From Acidobacteria subdivision 2 bacterium RH1 MAG20 (GTDB lineage Bacteria > Acidobacteriota > Terriglobia > Terriglobales > Acidobacteriaceae), in assembly GCA_002197545.1 (NCBI GenBank), contig NFUO01000397.1:1-23579 (forward strand): DNA of 23,579 nt, read 5' to 3'. This document shows, in pieces, positions 1-7,305 of this stretch. The notes beneath the pieces are model-generated. The model made no database searches. It saw only the letters and a list, made by a program, of their open reading frames with translations, and was not told where the DNA came from. Each line of letters opens with the position of its first letter. The first letter of the stretch is position 1. Both the position numbers and the translations under genes were made by a program.

Positions 1-264
1 ATGACCAAGCGGGGAGAACCGTTACCAATCAACCAAGCGCTGAATCGTCCGAGAGCCAAGCTCGGCCTCGACCTCACAGCATGGATGGCGATCGTATTCG
101 TCTGCGTAACGGTTTTCCTCGTTGGGTTTCGTCTGTTGGCGATGATGGCCTTCCCCACGCTCGCCGTGGGCGCATGGCTCATCGTTCGTAAACACCCAAA
201 GATGTTTCAGCTCTGGGGCCTGAGCCTCAACCAGAAGTCCTACTATGACCCGCGCAAATACTGA
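1..264 (+). CDS. virB3: VirB3/TrbD-like T4SS inner-membrane protein
   Basis: An 87-residue protein that fits the VirB3 family: short, with one long or two closely spaced hydrophobic stretches (about residues 25-60) and a basic, Tyr-rich C-terminus ending YYDPRKY. VirB3 is an inner-membrane partner of the VirB4 ATPase. The next gene, virB4, starts 20 nt inside this one, the usual tight virB3-virB4 coupling (the two are fused in some systems). The ATG lies on the first base of the window, so no ribosome binding site can be seen and a longer N-terminus cannot be excluded, although the length is normal for the family. The pilin gene (virB2/trbC) would be expected just upstream, outside the window. 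Confidence 0.8.
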   Translation: MTKRGEPLPINQALNRPRAKLGLDLTAWMAIVFVCVTVFLVGFRLLAMMAFPTLAVGAWLIVRKHPKMFQLWGLSLNQKSYYDPRKY

Positions 265-2614
265 GCAAGCCAAATTCGTTCCGTGGTTCGCAAAGGCCGG
301 AGCCGCGTGCAGCATCGTTCCGATTGCACGCTTTATCGGCCCCAACATTTTCGCGCTGAAGGGCGGCGGTTACGGATGCTTGTTTACACTCACCGGGATT
401 GATGAAGAAGGGTTGACCGACCAGGAGCTTGAATCACGGATGCGCTCGATTGAAGGCGCATTGCACGGACTTCCCGAAGGTTCGTGTCTGTATCAGTACA
501 CCCGCGTCATGTCCGGCTACGAGCTGCCGCGCCAGAAGACGTACAGCAATCCCGTCACGCAGGTATTCGTGGATGACCGCCTCGGCTTCCTTGAAAAGAC
601 CGCAGCCTTTCGCCGCATAGACCTTCACTGGTGCCTCATGTTGGAGCCGCCCAAGCTGAAAGCGTTCGAGCGCAAGCCGCAGGAGAAGTCCGCCGACACA
701 TCGCGGATGCTGGCGGAACTTCAGAAAGCGGCAACAATTCTGGAAGGACACCTCGGCGGTATGTTGGGGCTGCGACTCCTGGATAAACACAGCACATTCC
801 AATTCTTCTCGTATCTCTTCAACCTTGAAGAGTGGGCCTCGCAAGCGCAGCTCCGTGACGATGCGGGCGTAGACCGGCAGATCGTCAGCAATCCCGTCGC
901 ATGGCATAGCGATCATCTGCGTGTTGGCAAACGGTACGTGCAGATGTACTCATTGAAGACGACGCCGGAGGCGTCGAGACCGTGTCTCTTCTCCGGCCTG
1001 CTATCACTGGACTGCGATAGCGTGCTGTGTTCGACATGGCGGCCCAAGTCCACCACCGCGGCCCGCAGCGAGATCGACGCGCAGGAGAAGTTCATCTCGT
1101 TTTTCAAAGTCGGTGTGCTGACCCGCGTGATGAGCGGACGCGACACGGCTTCACTGGAAACAGGCGCAGGCGCGAAAGCCGCCAACAGCAGCGTCGATGA
1201 CTTGAGCCTTGTCATCCGCGAACTGGACAAAAAGGCTCAGGGCGAATACTCACTCCGCCTGCTGCTCGCCGCCAACAGCGCGGAGCAGCTACGCGACAAT
1301 GCGCCTGCCGTGCATCGGATCTTCGTCGATGCACGCGCCCAGGTGATCGAGGAAACCCTTGGCAATCTCTGTGCGTTCTACGCGATGTTTCCCGGCAACG
1401 GCAAATTCAACGTCTTCCCAATGTGGCTCAGTGAAGAACATCATGCACGGTTGTCCTCCGTGTTCACCCCGCACATCGGTCACCCACATTCCGAAGACCT
1501 CGACTCCGAGTACCTGAATGTCTTTGAAACCCGTACCCGAACACCGTTCTTTCAGGACGTGTACGTGGATGGTGTGCGCGTCATGCTCGTCATTGGGCCT
1601 ACAGGATCGGGCAAAAGCGTGATCGGCAATGCCACCGTTGCGCTTGAGCAGAAGTACGGCGGTTTCACCTACATCTTCGACATCGGCGGCAGCTATGAGA
1701 GTGTCGTGGAGTTGTACGGCGGTCGTGTAGATCGCATCGGCAAAGATGGCCCGCGTGTCGCTTTGTTCTCTCTTGAGCCGACCGAGAGCAACATTAAATT
1801 CCTGTATTCGTTCATCAAGCTGCTACTGACCAATGGCGGCGCGGAGTTAGAACCGGAAGATGATGACGTGATCCACAAGGCCGTGCAGGACATCTACCTG
1901 CTTGACGTTGAAAATCGCCGCCTGTCCAATCTCTTTCTGCCCAAGAAGCTCGACAGGTATCTCTCGAAGTGGGTTGGGAGAGGCATCTACAGCGCCATCT
2001 TCGACAACGTAGAAGACAGCCTCTCGCTCTCGCGTGTCCAGTGTTTCGACTTCCAGGGCGTCAATAATCAGCAATACGCGGACCTGATTGAGCCGCTGAT
2101 GGTGTGGCTGCTCCATCGCATCAATGACGTGCTCTACGACCCGGCCAATCTTGGCGTCCCGAAGCACGTTTTGATCGAGGAGATTTTCTCTTCGATGAAG
2201 AATAGGCAGTTGCTCGAAGGTGCGCTCGCGTCGATCAAGACCGTGCGTAAGAACCTTGGCGGCGTCACCATGATTGGTCAGTCAGCAGAAGACTTGGGCG
2301 AGAACGCCGACTCCATCGTGAACTCATGCACGTCGTTTCTTTTCCTGAAAGATGCGACGTTCAACCGGAAGCGCTATGCAGAGCTGTTCAAGATGACGGA
2401 ACAGCAACTCGCATTGTTTGAGAGCTTGCAGGATCGCGAGGCACTATACATGCGCCGCGATGGACTTGCCAAAGTTGTTCGCTTGAATCTCGACGCACGC
2501 AGCTATGCGACGTTCTCCACCAAGCCGAAAGACCGCGTGCGCCGGTCAAAGCTGATTGCTAAGTATGGACTCGCCGAAGGCATCACTCGTTTCGCCCAGG
2601 GTGAGTCTGCGTAA
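245..2614 (+). CDS. virB4: VirB4/TrbE-family T4SS ATPase
   Basis: A 789-residue AAA+ ATPase of the VirB4/TrbE/CagE family, which powers pilus assembly and substrate transfer at the inner membrane. Residues 1-400 resemble the family's N-terminal domain. Walker A GPTGSGKS is at 451-458, followed by the typical FDIGGSYESVVELYGG stretch. The Walker B position reads HVLIEE (641-646), with Glu where most VirB4 proteins have Asp. It is followed by a GQSAED segment (about 677-682) matching the family's TQSPED-like motif. Length is normal for the family (about 780-820). The start overlaps virB3 by 20 nt and has only a weak upstream purine stretch, so translation is probably coupled. virB9 follows after 18 nt. 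Confidence 0.95.
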   Translation: MTRANTEQAKFVPWFAKAGAACSIVPIARFIGPNIFALKGGGYGCLFTLTGIDEEGLTDQELESRMRSIEGALHGLPEGSCLYQYTRVMSGYELPRQKTYSNPVTQVFVDDRLGFLEKTAAFRRIDLHWCLMLEPPKLKAFERKPQEKSADTSRMLAELQKAATILEGHLGGMLGLRLLDKHSTFQFFSYLFNLEEWASQAQLRDDAGVDRQIVSNPVAWHSDHLRVGKRYVQMYSLKTTPEASRPCLFSGLLSLDCDSVLCSTWRPKSTTAARSEIDAQEKFISFFKVGVLTRVMSGRDTASLETGAGAKAANSSVDDLSLVIRELDKKAQGEYSLRLLLAANSAEQLRDNAPAVHRIFVDARAQVIEETLGNLCAFYAMFPGNGKFNVFPMWLSEEHHARLSSVFTPHIGHPHSEDLDSEYLNVFETRTRTPFFQDVYVDGVRVMLVIGPTGSGKSVIGNATVALEQKYGGFTYIFDIGGSYESVVELYGGRVDRIGKDGPRVALFSLEPTESNIKFLYSFIKLLLTNGGAELEPEDDDVIHKAVQDIYLLDVENRRLSNLFLPKKLDRYLSKWVGRGIYSAIFDNVEDSLSLSRVQCFDFQGVNNQQYADLIEPLMVWLLHRINDVLYDPANLGVPKHVLIEEIFSSMKNRQLLEGALASIKTVRKNLGGVTMIGQSAEDLGENADSIVNSCTSFLFLKDATFNRKRYAELFKMTEQQLALFESLQDREALYMRRDGLAKVVRLNLDARSYATFSTKPKDRVRRSKLIAKYGLAEGITRFAQGESA

Positions 2615-2632
2615 CCGAAAGGACCAGAGACA

Positions 2633-3478
2633 ATGAAACCACCCATCCTCATCTTCGTCGCCTGTGGGCTTGCCTTGACCGCCTCCGCTGCCTCCGCGTC
2701 CGGTCCCACAACTCCCGATCAGAAGCACCTTCAGCCAAACGCGCCGCGCACCATCACCGTATCCGAGGCGGACACGCCGCCTGTGATCCGCGCCGGGCTG
2801 CTGCAATCGACATTGATCCTTTTGCCTGCCGAGGAGAAGGTTACCAATGTGTTTGCGGGGGATACCGTGGATTGGGTCTTCGACGGCGGCCACGTCGCCA
2901 GCCGCTTTATCAGCATCAAGCCGAAGGTGGCGGGCAGCACCACGGACGTGCATATCGTTTCCGACCACGGCAACGAATACACCTTGCAGTTGCGCGAGGT
3001 TTCGAGCGACGACGATCCCCACTTCGATTCCAAAATCTTCATCGCTCCGGGCGACAAGGCCGCGAAAGACAGGCTGGCCGAGCTGCCTGTCTTCGTTCCC
3101 GCCGCCGATCTGGACAAGGTGAAGCAGGAAGCGGTCGCAGCGCAGGCGGCCCAGGCCGCGACGCTGAAAGCGGAAAAGACGCAGGAAGAGGCATACCGGA
3201 GCCAGTATCCCGGCTCGCTGCACTTTGACTACATATGGGATAAGTCGAAGGGCAAAGAGCTTGGCTTGCAGGAAATTTGGCACGATGACAAGTTCACCTA
3301 CCTGCGCGGTCAGTTTCAGGAGACGCCCGCTCTCTACGAGGTGAAGGATAAGAAACCGTCGCTCATCAACTTCGATTTCGCAAATGGCCTGTACACAGTA
3401 CCGAAGCAGTTGGAGAACGGCTATCTCGCCATCGGCAAGCAGAAGGTCGAGTTTCATCGTACCGAGGAAGCGAGGTAG
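2633..3478 (+). CDS. virB9: VirB9/TrbG-like outer-membrane core protein
   Basis: A 281-residue secreted protein. The N-terminus is a clear Sec signal (basic start, hydrophobic 4-18, likely cleavage after an ASA near 20-22). The middle has the VirB9 beta-sandwich pattern: LILLPAEEKVTNVFAGDTVDW, then ISIKPKVAGSTTDVHI and YTLQLREV. The C-terminus (about 195-280) resembles the VirB9 domain that binds VirB7 and VirB10, with FTYLRGQF, PALYEV and LAIGKQKVEF. The role is the periplasmic/outer-membrane ring of the T4SS core. AAAGGA just upstream serves as ribosome binding site. virB10 starts 3 nt after its stop. No lipoprotein partner (VirB7) is visible next to it, which is unusual for VirB-type systems but common in Trb-like ones. 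Confidence 0.9.
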   Translation: MKPPILIFVACGLALTASAASASGPTTPDQKHLQPNAPRTITVSEADTPPVIRAGLLQSTLILLPAEEKVTNVFAGDTVDWVFDGGHVASRFISIKPKVAGSTTDVHIVSDHGNEYTLQLREVSSDDDPHFDSKIFIAPGDKAAKDRLAELPVFVPAADLDKVKQEAVAAQAAQAATLKAEKTQEEAYRSQYPGSLHFDYIWDKSKGKELGLQEIWHDDKFTYLRGQFQETPALYEVKDKKPSLINFDFANGLYTVPKQLENGYLAIGKQKVEFHRTEEAR

Positions 3479-3480
3479 CC

Positions 3481-4743
3481 ATGCCGGAGCCAAACGAAAA
3501 AGCGCCTGCGACCGTACCGGAACAGCCGGAAGCCAAACCGCCGTTGCGGAAGAGTATGCCGGTGGTGATTGCCCTGGTAGTCATCATCGGGCTTATTGGC
3601 ATTGCGAATCTCTCCAGCCTGTTGAGCGGTAACAAGAAGAATGCGCCAACCAGCGCGATGCCCATGCGTCCGGCAGCGCCGAACGCGCAGCAGGTAAACA
3701 GCTTTGAGTCGCAACAGCAATTGCAGGCGCAGCGCGACGCCGAGGCGCGGCAGCATCAACAGGAGCTTAACGTCGCGCTCCAGCAACTCCAGCAGACGGA
3801 AGGCGCTCCCGGCCCGGAGGCCGCAGGCGCGCCATCGATGACCGCTGCGCAGCGTGCGGCAATCTATGGTGACAGCCCGAACGCCCCGCAGCGTACTTCA
3901 AATATGTTTCAGACGCAGGCCGAGGCCAAGCAGAAGCAGCTCGTTAAGGAAAAGCAGCAGCAGGACGCGATCAACAGCGACACGCTGGCGATAGACTTTG
4001 AGCGGATAACACCTGTTGCTTCCGCAGGGAGCACCGCAGAGGCCGCGACGACAGCTACTGCAGTCGGCGGCGCGGCTCCTACGAAGACCGCCAGCGTAGA
4101 AGCCAAGACGGACAGTAAAGGCAATGCGATGGCCGGGTATAACTTCGACACCTACGATGGCCGCCTCTATCGCATCTTCGAGGGTACGGTGCTTGAGGGC
4201 GTTGTCACCAATCACATTGACGGCGGTTTCAGCGGGCCGATCATGGTCTCGCTCACCACCGACCTGTACTCCCACGATCATCAGCAGCTTCTCTTGCCGC
4301 AAGGGACGCGCCTGCTTGGTGAGGTGCAGAGCGTGGGCAATGCACAACAACGCAAAATGTTTGTCACATTCCACCGCGCCATCTGCCCCGATGGGTTCTC
4401 TCTGGAATTTGCCAAATACTTCGGCTTGGACCAGGTTGGCACCACCGGCCTTGCAACCAAGGTGAACCACGGCTATTTGCAAGCGTTCGCCGCCGCCGCT
4501 GCCATTGGCGGCCTGGGCGGACTCGCGCAGATCGGCAACAACGGCAGCATCCTTGACCCTTCGACCGAGATTCGCAATGGGATCTCCGGGCAGTCTGCCG
4601 TCGAGGGCGAGCAGGTGCTCAATCACTTCCTCGACCGGCTGCCCATCATCACGCTCAAGGAAGGTTCGCGTGCCCGCGTGTATATCGGCACCGATCTTTT
4701 GATTCCGTCCTACGCGGAGCATCGCGTCGATCCCACGTTATAG
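3481..4743 (+). CDS. virB10: VirB10/TrbI-like core-complex scaffold
   Basis: A 420-residue protein with VirB10 architecture: a short cytoplasmic N-terminus, one transmembrane helix (about 27-44), a long Gln/Ala/Pro-rich periplasmic linker (about 50-200) and the C-terminal TrbI/VirB10 domain (about 220-415). That domain carries IFEGTVLEGVVTNHIDGGFSGP, LLLPQGTRLLGEV and the terminal RVYIGTDLLIP. It spans both membranes and passes energy from the ATPases to the outer-membrane pore. The ribosome binding site GAGG lies inside the end of virB9, so the genes are probably translationally coupled. Length and domain order are normal; no defect is seen. Confidence 0.95.
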   Translation: MPEPNEKAPATVPEQPEAKPPLRKSMPVVIALVVIIGLIGIANLSSLLSGNKKNAPTSAMPMRPAAPNAQQVNSFESQQQLQAQRDAEARQHQQELNVALQQLQQTEGAPGPEAAGAPSMTAAQRAAIYGDSPNAPQRTSNMFQTQAEAKQKQLVKEKQQQDAINSDTLAIDFERITPVASAGSTAEAATTATAVGGAAPTKTASVEAKTDSKGNAMAGYNFDTYDGRLYRIFEGTVLEGVVTNHIDGGFSGPIMVSLTTDLYSHDHQQLLLPQGTRLLGEVQSVGNAQQRKMFVTFHRAICPDGFSLEFAKYFGLDQVGTTGLATKVNHGYLQAFAAAAAIGGLGGLAQIGNNGSILDPSTEIRNGISGQSAVEGEQVLNHFLDRLPIITLKEGSRARVYIGTDLLIPSYAEHRVDPTL

Positions 4744-4755
4744 AGGAGCATCGCG

Positions 4756-4989
4756 ATGAATGACCGATATGAACATCTGCTCCGCAAGTCGCGTGACGCC
4801 AAGAGCAGAGAGCGCGACGCATGGGCTGTGCAATCTACCGGCGAACGGGTCGCCGTGGCACTTGTCCTCAATAATGCCCATTGGCTCGCAGAGGTGGGAT
4901 ACACGCTTCCCGAGGTCATCGAACGCAGCGGCGCGGAATGGGTAGCCATGATTCCGCAGGTTGCCCGACAACTCACGGAGGAGGAGTAA
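4756..4989 (+). CDS. Small soluble protein of unknown function in the T4SS operon
   Basis: A 77-residue protein with no recognised domain. GAGGAG 7-12 nt upstream of the ATG is a good ribosome binding site, and the gene is packed between virB10 and the next small ORF, so it is very likely real. The first half is highly charged (RKSRDAKSRERD). The second half contains a hydrophobic core (VAVALVLNNAHWLAEVGYTLPEVIERSG) that looks like two helices of a small globular fold. There is no signal peptide and no membrane segment, so it should be cytoplasmic. Position in the operon suggests a role in assembly or regulation of the secretion system, but that is inference only. Confidence 0.7.
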   Translation: MNDRYEHLLRKSRDAKSRERDAWAVQSTGERVAVALVLNNAHWLAEVGYTLPEVIERSGAEWVAMIPQVARQLTEEE

Positions 4990-4994
4990 AGACC

Positions 4995-5201
4995 ATGCAG
5001 ATTGTTACATCCCATCGCATTTATCGGATCTCCGGGATATCCGCAGCCGTGGTGCTCGCCTTTGTTCTTCTTGGAACGGACACCGGACGAGACATGGTCG
5101 CGTGGGTTTACCTCCAGTCCACCGAGGCCATCGCAAAGGCAACACACATCCACGCATTTTCCATGGACAGGTTCGATCCGACCTGCCCGCAGTCCATGTA
5201 A
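4995..5201 (+). CDS. Small single-pass membrane protein in the T4SS operon
   Basis: A 68-residue protein starting at the ATG 5 nt after the preceding stop; the ribosome binding site GGAGGAG lies inside the end of the previous gene. One hydrophobic segment (about 13-27, ISGISAAVVLAFVLLG) is followed by a short tail with a single Cys near the C-terminus (FDPTCPQSM). It could be a signal-anchor protein with a periplasmic tail. It lacks a lipobox, so it is not an obvious VirB7. A longer open frame from 4881 exists, but that start lies inside the preceding gene and has no ribosome binding site. Function unknown. Confidence 0.6.
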   Translation: MQIVTSHRIYRISGISAAVVLAFVLLGTDTGRDMVAWVYLQSTEAIAKATHIHAFSMDRFDPTCPQSM

Positions 5202-5222
5202 TCACCACCCGCAGGAGGCTTT

Positions 5223-6011
5223 ATGAGATTCACTCTAACCAACCGTCGCAAATGGCTTGTCGGAGCAGGCGCGGCATTGATCCTCACGGCAACGCCGAGC
5301 TTTGGCTTGTTCGGTCTCGGGGATATCGTCTTCGATCCCACCAGCTATGCAAGCCTGGTGCAACAACTCACCATGCTCCAAATGCAGTACAGCACGATCA
5401 AGAACAACCTCACCCATTTCTCGTTCAAGCAGCAGTGGCAGACGACGCTTTTCTCGTTGGAGAACGTCAACGTAGCTGACCTGTTTGGTGAGACGGCGGG
5501 CATGAACACTGCTCTCAATACCAATTCGCCGTCCGCATCGAGCACGGCATGGAAGGCGGCCACGATCACAATGAACGGCAGTGCGCCGTCCTATCTCGCC
5601 AGCCAGTCGCTTGGTAGCGCCCGCACGTCGCAGCTTGCGTTGATTGAGACCTCCGATGCAGTTTCCCCCGACTGCCTTACCGCCGTGGGCCAGTATCGGG
5701 GTGACAGGGCTGGCAACGCCACAGCCAACACCTCGCTATTGTCGCAACAGTTTGACAGCAGCGACGCGACTAACAGCGAAGTTCAACAACTTAACCTTCT
5801 CAACGCGGCGGAGGCCCAGAGGATGGCAGAGATGCAGTCGCAAGGCACCTTGCAGGCTTGCCTCGCGTCGCAGATGACTGTTGCCAACATGGAGCGACGG
5901 AACGCCGCCGTTGAAGACCTCAACACCGCCGTCTTCGTCCAGCAGCAGCGTTCGGCCAATGACACGAGCGCCGCCAACGAAGGCAGCACCTGGGCTAACT
6001 ACCTGCCATAA
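5223..6011 (+). CDS. virB5: VirB5/TrbJ-like T4SS protein
   Basis: A 262-residue protein with an N-terminal signal or anchor (about 10-27, WLVGAGAALILTATPSFG) followed by GDIVFDPTSYASLVQQL, the hallmark start of the TrbJ/VirB5 family (pilus-tip or adhesion component). The rest is helical and Gln/Asn/Ala-rich, as expected. The ribosome binding site AGGAGG lies 6 nt upstream. The last residues, NEGSTWANYLP, closely resemble the C-terminus of the small protein encoded at 7306-7575 (HEGKTWQKYIP). The stop codon TAA runs directly into AAGGAGA, which marks the left edge of the IS110 insertion. Before insertion the next gene therefore began only about a dozen nucleotides downstream. Confidence 0.85.
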   Translation: MRFTLTNRRKWLVGAGAALILTATPSFGLFGLGDIVFDPTSYASLVQQLTMLQMQYSTIKNNLTHFSFKQQWQTTLFSLENVNVADLFGETAGMNTALNTNSPSASSTAWKAATITMNGSAPSYLASQSLGSARTSQLALIETSDAVSPDCLTAVGQYRGDRAGNATANTSLLSQQFDSSDATNSEVQQLNLLNAAEAQRMAEMQSQGTLQACLASQMTVANMERRNAAVEDLNTAVFVQQQRSANDTSAANEGSTWANYLP

Positions 6012-6020
6012 AGGAGATGG

Positions 6021-6029
6021 CATGAATAG
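6021..6029 (+). repeat. Left subterminal inverted repeat of the IS110 element
   Basis: CATGAATAG, the exact reverse complement of CTATTCATG at 7287-7295. It lies 3 nt inside the inferred left end. Confidence 0.65.
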
Positions 6030-6049
6030 AAGAGCGAGATTCTGAGGCG

Positions 6050-6218
6050 ATAAGCTCCGAAGCAGTAGCTGAGGAGCAGGCAGGGTGCAGGCTGCATATG
6101 CTTTTTGAGGCGCATGACCTCGTAAAGGAGATTAGTCAGACCTGCAACCGAAGCGTCACCGTAAGGCCGCAAGGACCTTGAATGGGAGAATGGTGATCGC
6201 CGCAGAGCGCGTCTGCTC
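6050..6218 (+). ncRNA. Predicted IS110 bridge RNA (target and donor loops)
   Basis: About 170 nt upstream of the transposase that fold by eye into four parts. (1) A 5' stem-loop at 6054-6077: GCTCC/GGAGC and AGC/GCT around a symmetric GA/GA internal loop. (2) A first loop closed by 6084-6091 with 6141-6149 (8 bp, one bulged A), containing a small hairpin GAGG/CCTC (6107-6121). (3) A second loop closed by 6153-6160 with 6192-6200 (8 bp, one bulged U), containing a GCAA-tetraloop hairpin at 6163-6179. (4) A 3' hairpin at 6202-6216. The 3' side of the first loop (6123-6131) reads TAAAGGAGA, identical to the left target flank at 6009-6017. The 3' side of the second loop (6182-6189) reads ATGGGAGA, identical to the right end of the IS at 7293-7300. 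Established knowledge: IS110 transposases use such a two-loop RNA to pair with target and donor DNA. RNA ends are approximate. Confidence 0.75.
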
Positions 6219-6240
6219 CAGAACCACAGGGAGAGAGACG

Positions 6241-7254
6241 ATGAAGCGATATCTGGGAGTGGACCTGCATCGGACGCAGTTCACCGTATGCACGCGATTG
6301 GAAAGCGGACGGACGTATCTGCGGCAGTGGCCGATCAAAGATCTGAAGCTGTTTGCCGCGCAACTGAGGAACGAGGATGAACTGGCTGTCGAGGCCACCG
6401 GCAATACGCAGTTGTTCTACGACGCCGTGGTTGAGCGAGTCAAACGGGTGGCTGTCGTGAACCCAGGCCAGTTCAAGGTCATCAGCCAGTCGGTGAAAAA
6501 GACCGACAAGAACGATGCCGAACTACTGGCCTTGTACTTGTCGAAAGAGTTGTTGCCGGAGGTGCGGATGAAAGGACGCAGCCAAAGAGAGATGAGTCAT
6601 CTGGCGCAGACGCGCGACCTGCTGGTCAAGCAACGATCGGCGTTGAAGGCCAAGATCAACAACTTACTCTCCGCCGAGGGGATCAACCTAAAGAAGGAAG
6701 CGCTGTCCAGCAACAAGGCGCTGGAGCGGGTGTTGGCGCTGCCCCTGTCGCCACTGATGCTGGCCGAGGCCCGCGTGCTGGTGGGCCAGATCCGCAGCCT
6801 CAACCAGAGCATCGCCGAGTTGGAAGGGCTGATCGAGGAAGAAGCTCCCAAGCTGGCCGGGCATGAAAACCTGATGAGCATCAAGGGCATCGGCCCGGTC
6901 AGCGCCGCCGTGCTGTTGAGCGTGATCGGCGATATCCGGGACTTCTCCGACCCCGGCAAACTGGGCGCCTATCTCGGCCTGGTGCCCCGGATCCAGAACT
7001 CCAACGAGACGGAGCACTCCGGACGCATTACCAAGCAGGGCAACAAACTCGCGCGCACTTGCTTGGTGCAGTGCGCGCTCGTCGCCAAACGTTATAGCTC
7101 CTACCTGCAGCAGTTCTATCAGCGCATTCAGCGCCGCCGCGGTGGAGGCAAGGCCAACATTGCACTGGCGCGCAAGTTCCTGGGAGTCATCTATCACACC
7201 CTCAAAAACAATTGGGTGTTCGAGGACTTCCCCAATTTCGTCCTGGCCTCCTGA
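6241..7254 (+). CDS. IS110-family DEDD transposase (bridge-RNA-guided recombinase)
   Basis: A 337-residue transposase of the IS110 family. The N-terminal RuvC-like DEDD domain shows D8 (GVDLH), E51 (VEATGN), D89 and D92 (TDKNDAE). A coiled-coil linker spans about 120-210. The C-terminal Tnp_20 domain has the helix-hairpin-helix IKGIGPVSAAVLLS, GAYLGLVPR and EHSGRITKQGN, with Ser260 as the likely catalytic serine. The ATG at 6241 is preferred because AGGGAGAGA lies just upstream and the protein then begins like other family members (MKRYLGVDLH). An in-frame ATG at 6178 would lie inside the predicted bridge RNA. All key residues are present, so the element looks active. Confidence 0.95.
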   Translation: MKRYLGVDLHRTQFTVCTRLESGRTYLRQWPIKDLKLFAAQLRNEDELAVEATGNTQLFYDAVVERVKRVAVVNPGQFKVISQSVKKTDKNDAELLALYLSKELLPEVRMKGRSQREMSHLAQTRDLLVKQRSALKAKINNLLSAEGINLKKEALSSNKALERVLALPLSPLMLAEARVLVGQIRSLNQSIAELEGLIEEEAPKLAGHENLMSIKGIGPVSAAVLLSVIGDIRDFSDPGKLGAYLGLVPRIQNSNETEHSGRITKQGNKLARTCLVQCALVAKRYSSYLQQFYQRIQRRRGGGKANIALARKFLGVIYHTLKNNWVFEDFPNFVLAS

Positions 7255-7286
7255 TAACAGGCCACAACTACAGCATGAGTAGACAA

Positions 7287-7295
7287 CTATTCATG
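7287..7295 (+). repeat. Right subterminal inverted repeat of the IS110 element
   Basis: CTATTCATG, matching CATGAATAG at 6021-6029 in inverted orientation. It also pairs 8 of 9 with CATGAGTAG at 7274-7282, so the right end can form its own hairpin. Confidence 0.6.
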
Positions 7296-7305
7296 GGAGA
7301 CTGCA

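Larger units (their letters stand above)
6018..7300 (+). mobile_element. IS110-family insertion sequence
   Basis: An IS110-family element of about 1.28 kb inserted between virB5 and the next T4SS gene, in operon orientation. The ends are inferred from three observations. GGAGA flanks both junctions (6013-6017 and 7296-7300). Joining the outer flanks gives TAAAGGAGACTGCAATG, a perfect stop/Shine-Dalgarno/start arrangement. Subterminal 9-bp inverted repeats CATGAATAG/CTATTCATG lie 3 and 5 nt inside the ends. The element contains a long 5' non-coding region with a predicted bridge RNA, one transposase gene and a 46-nt 3' end. The exact base of each junction is ambiguous within the shared GGAGA. 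The left flank carries no other copy of the element. Confidence 0.8.

Noticed and set aside
2546..3493. A 315-codon minus-strand open frame across virB9
   Set aside because: It covers the virB9 coding strand exactly opposite, with Leu/Arg/Val-rich composition typical of antisense frames.
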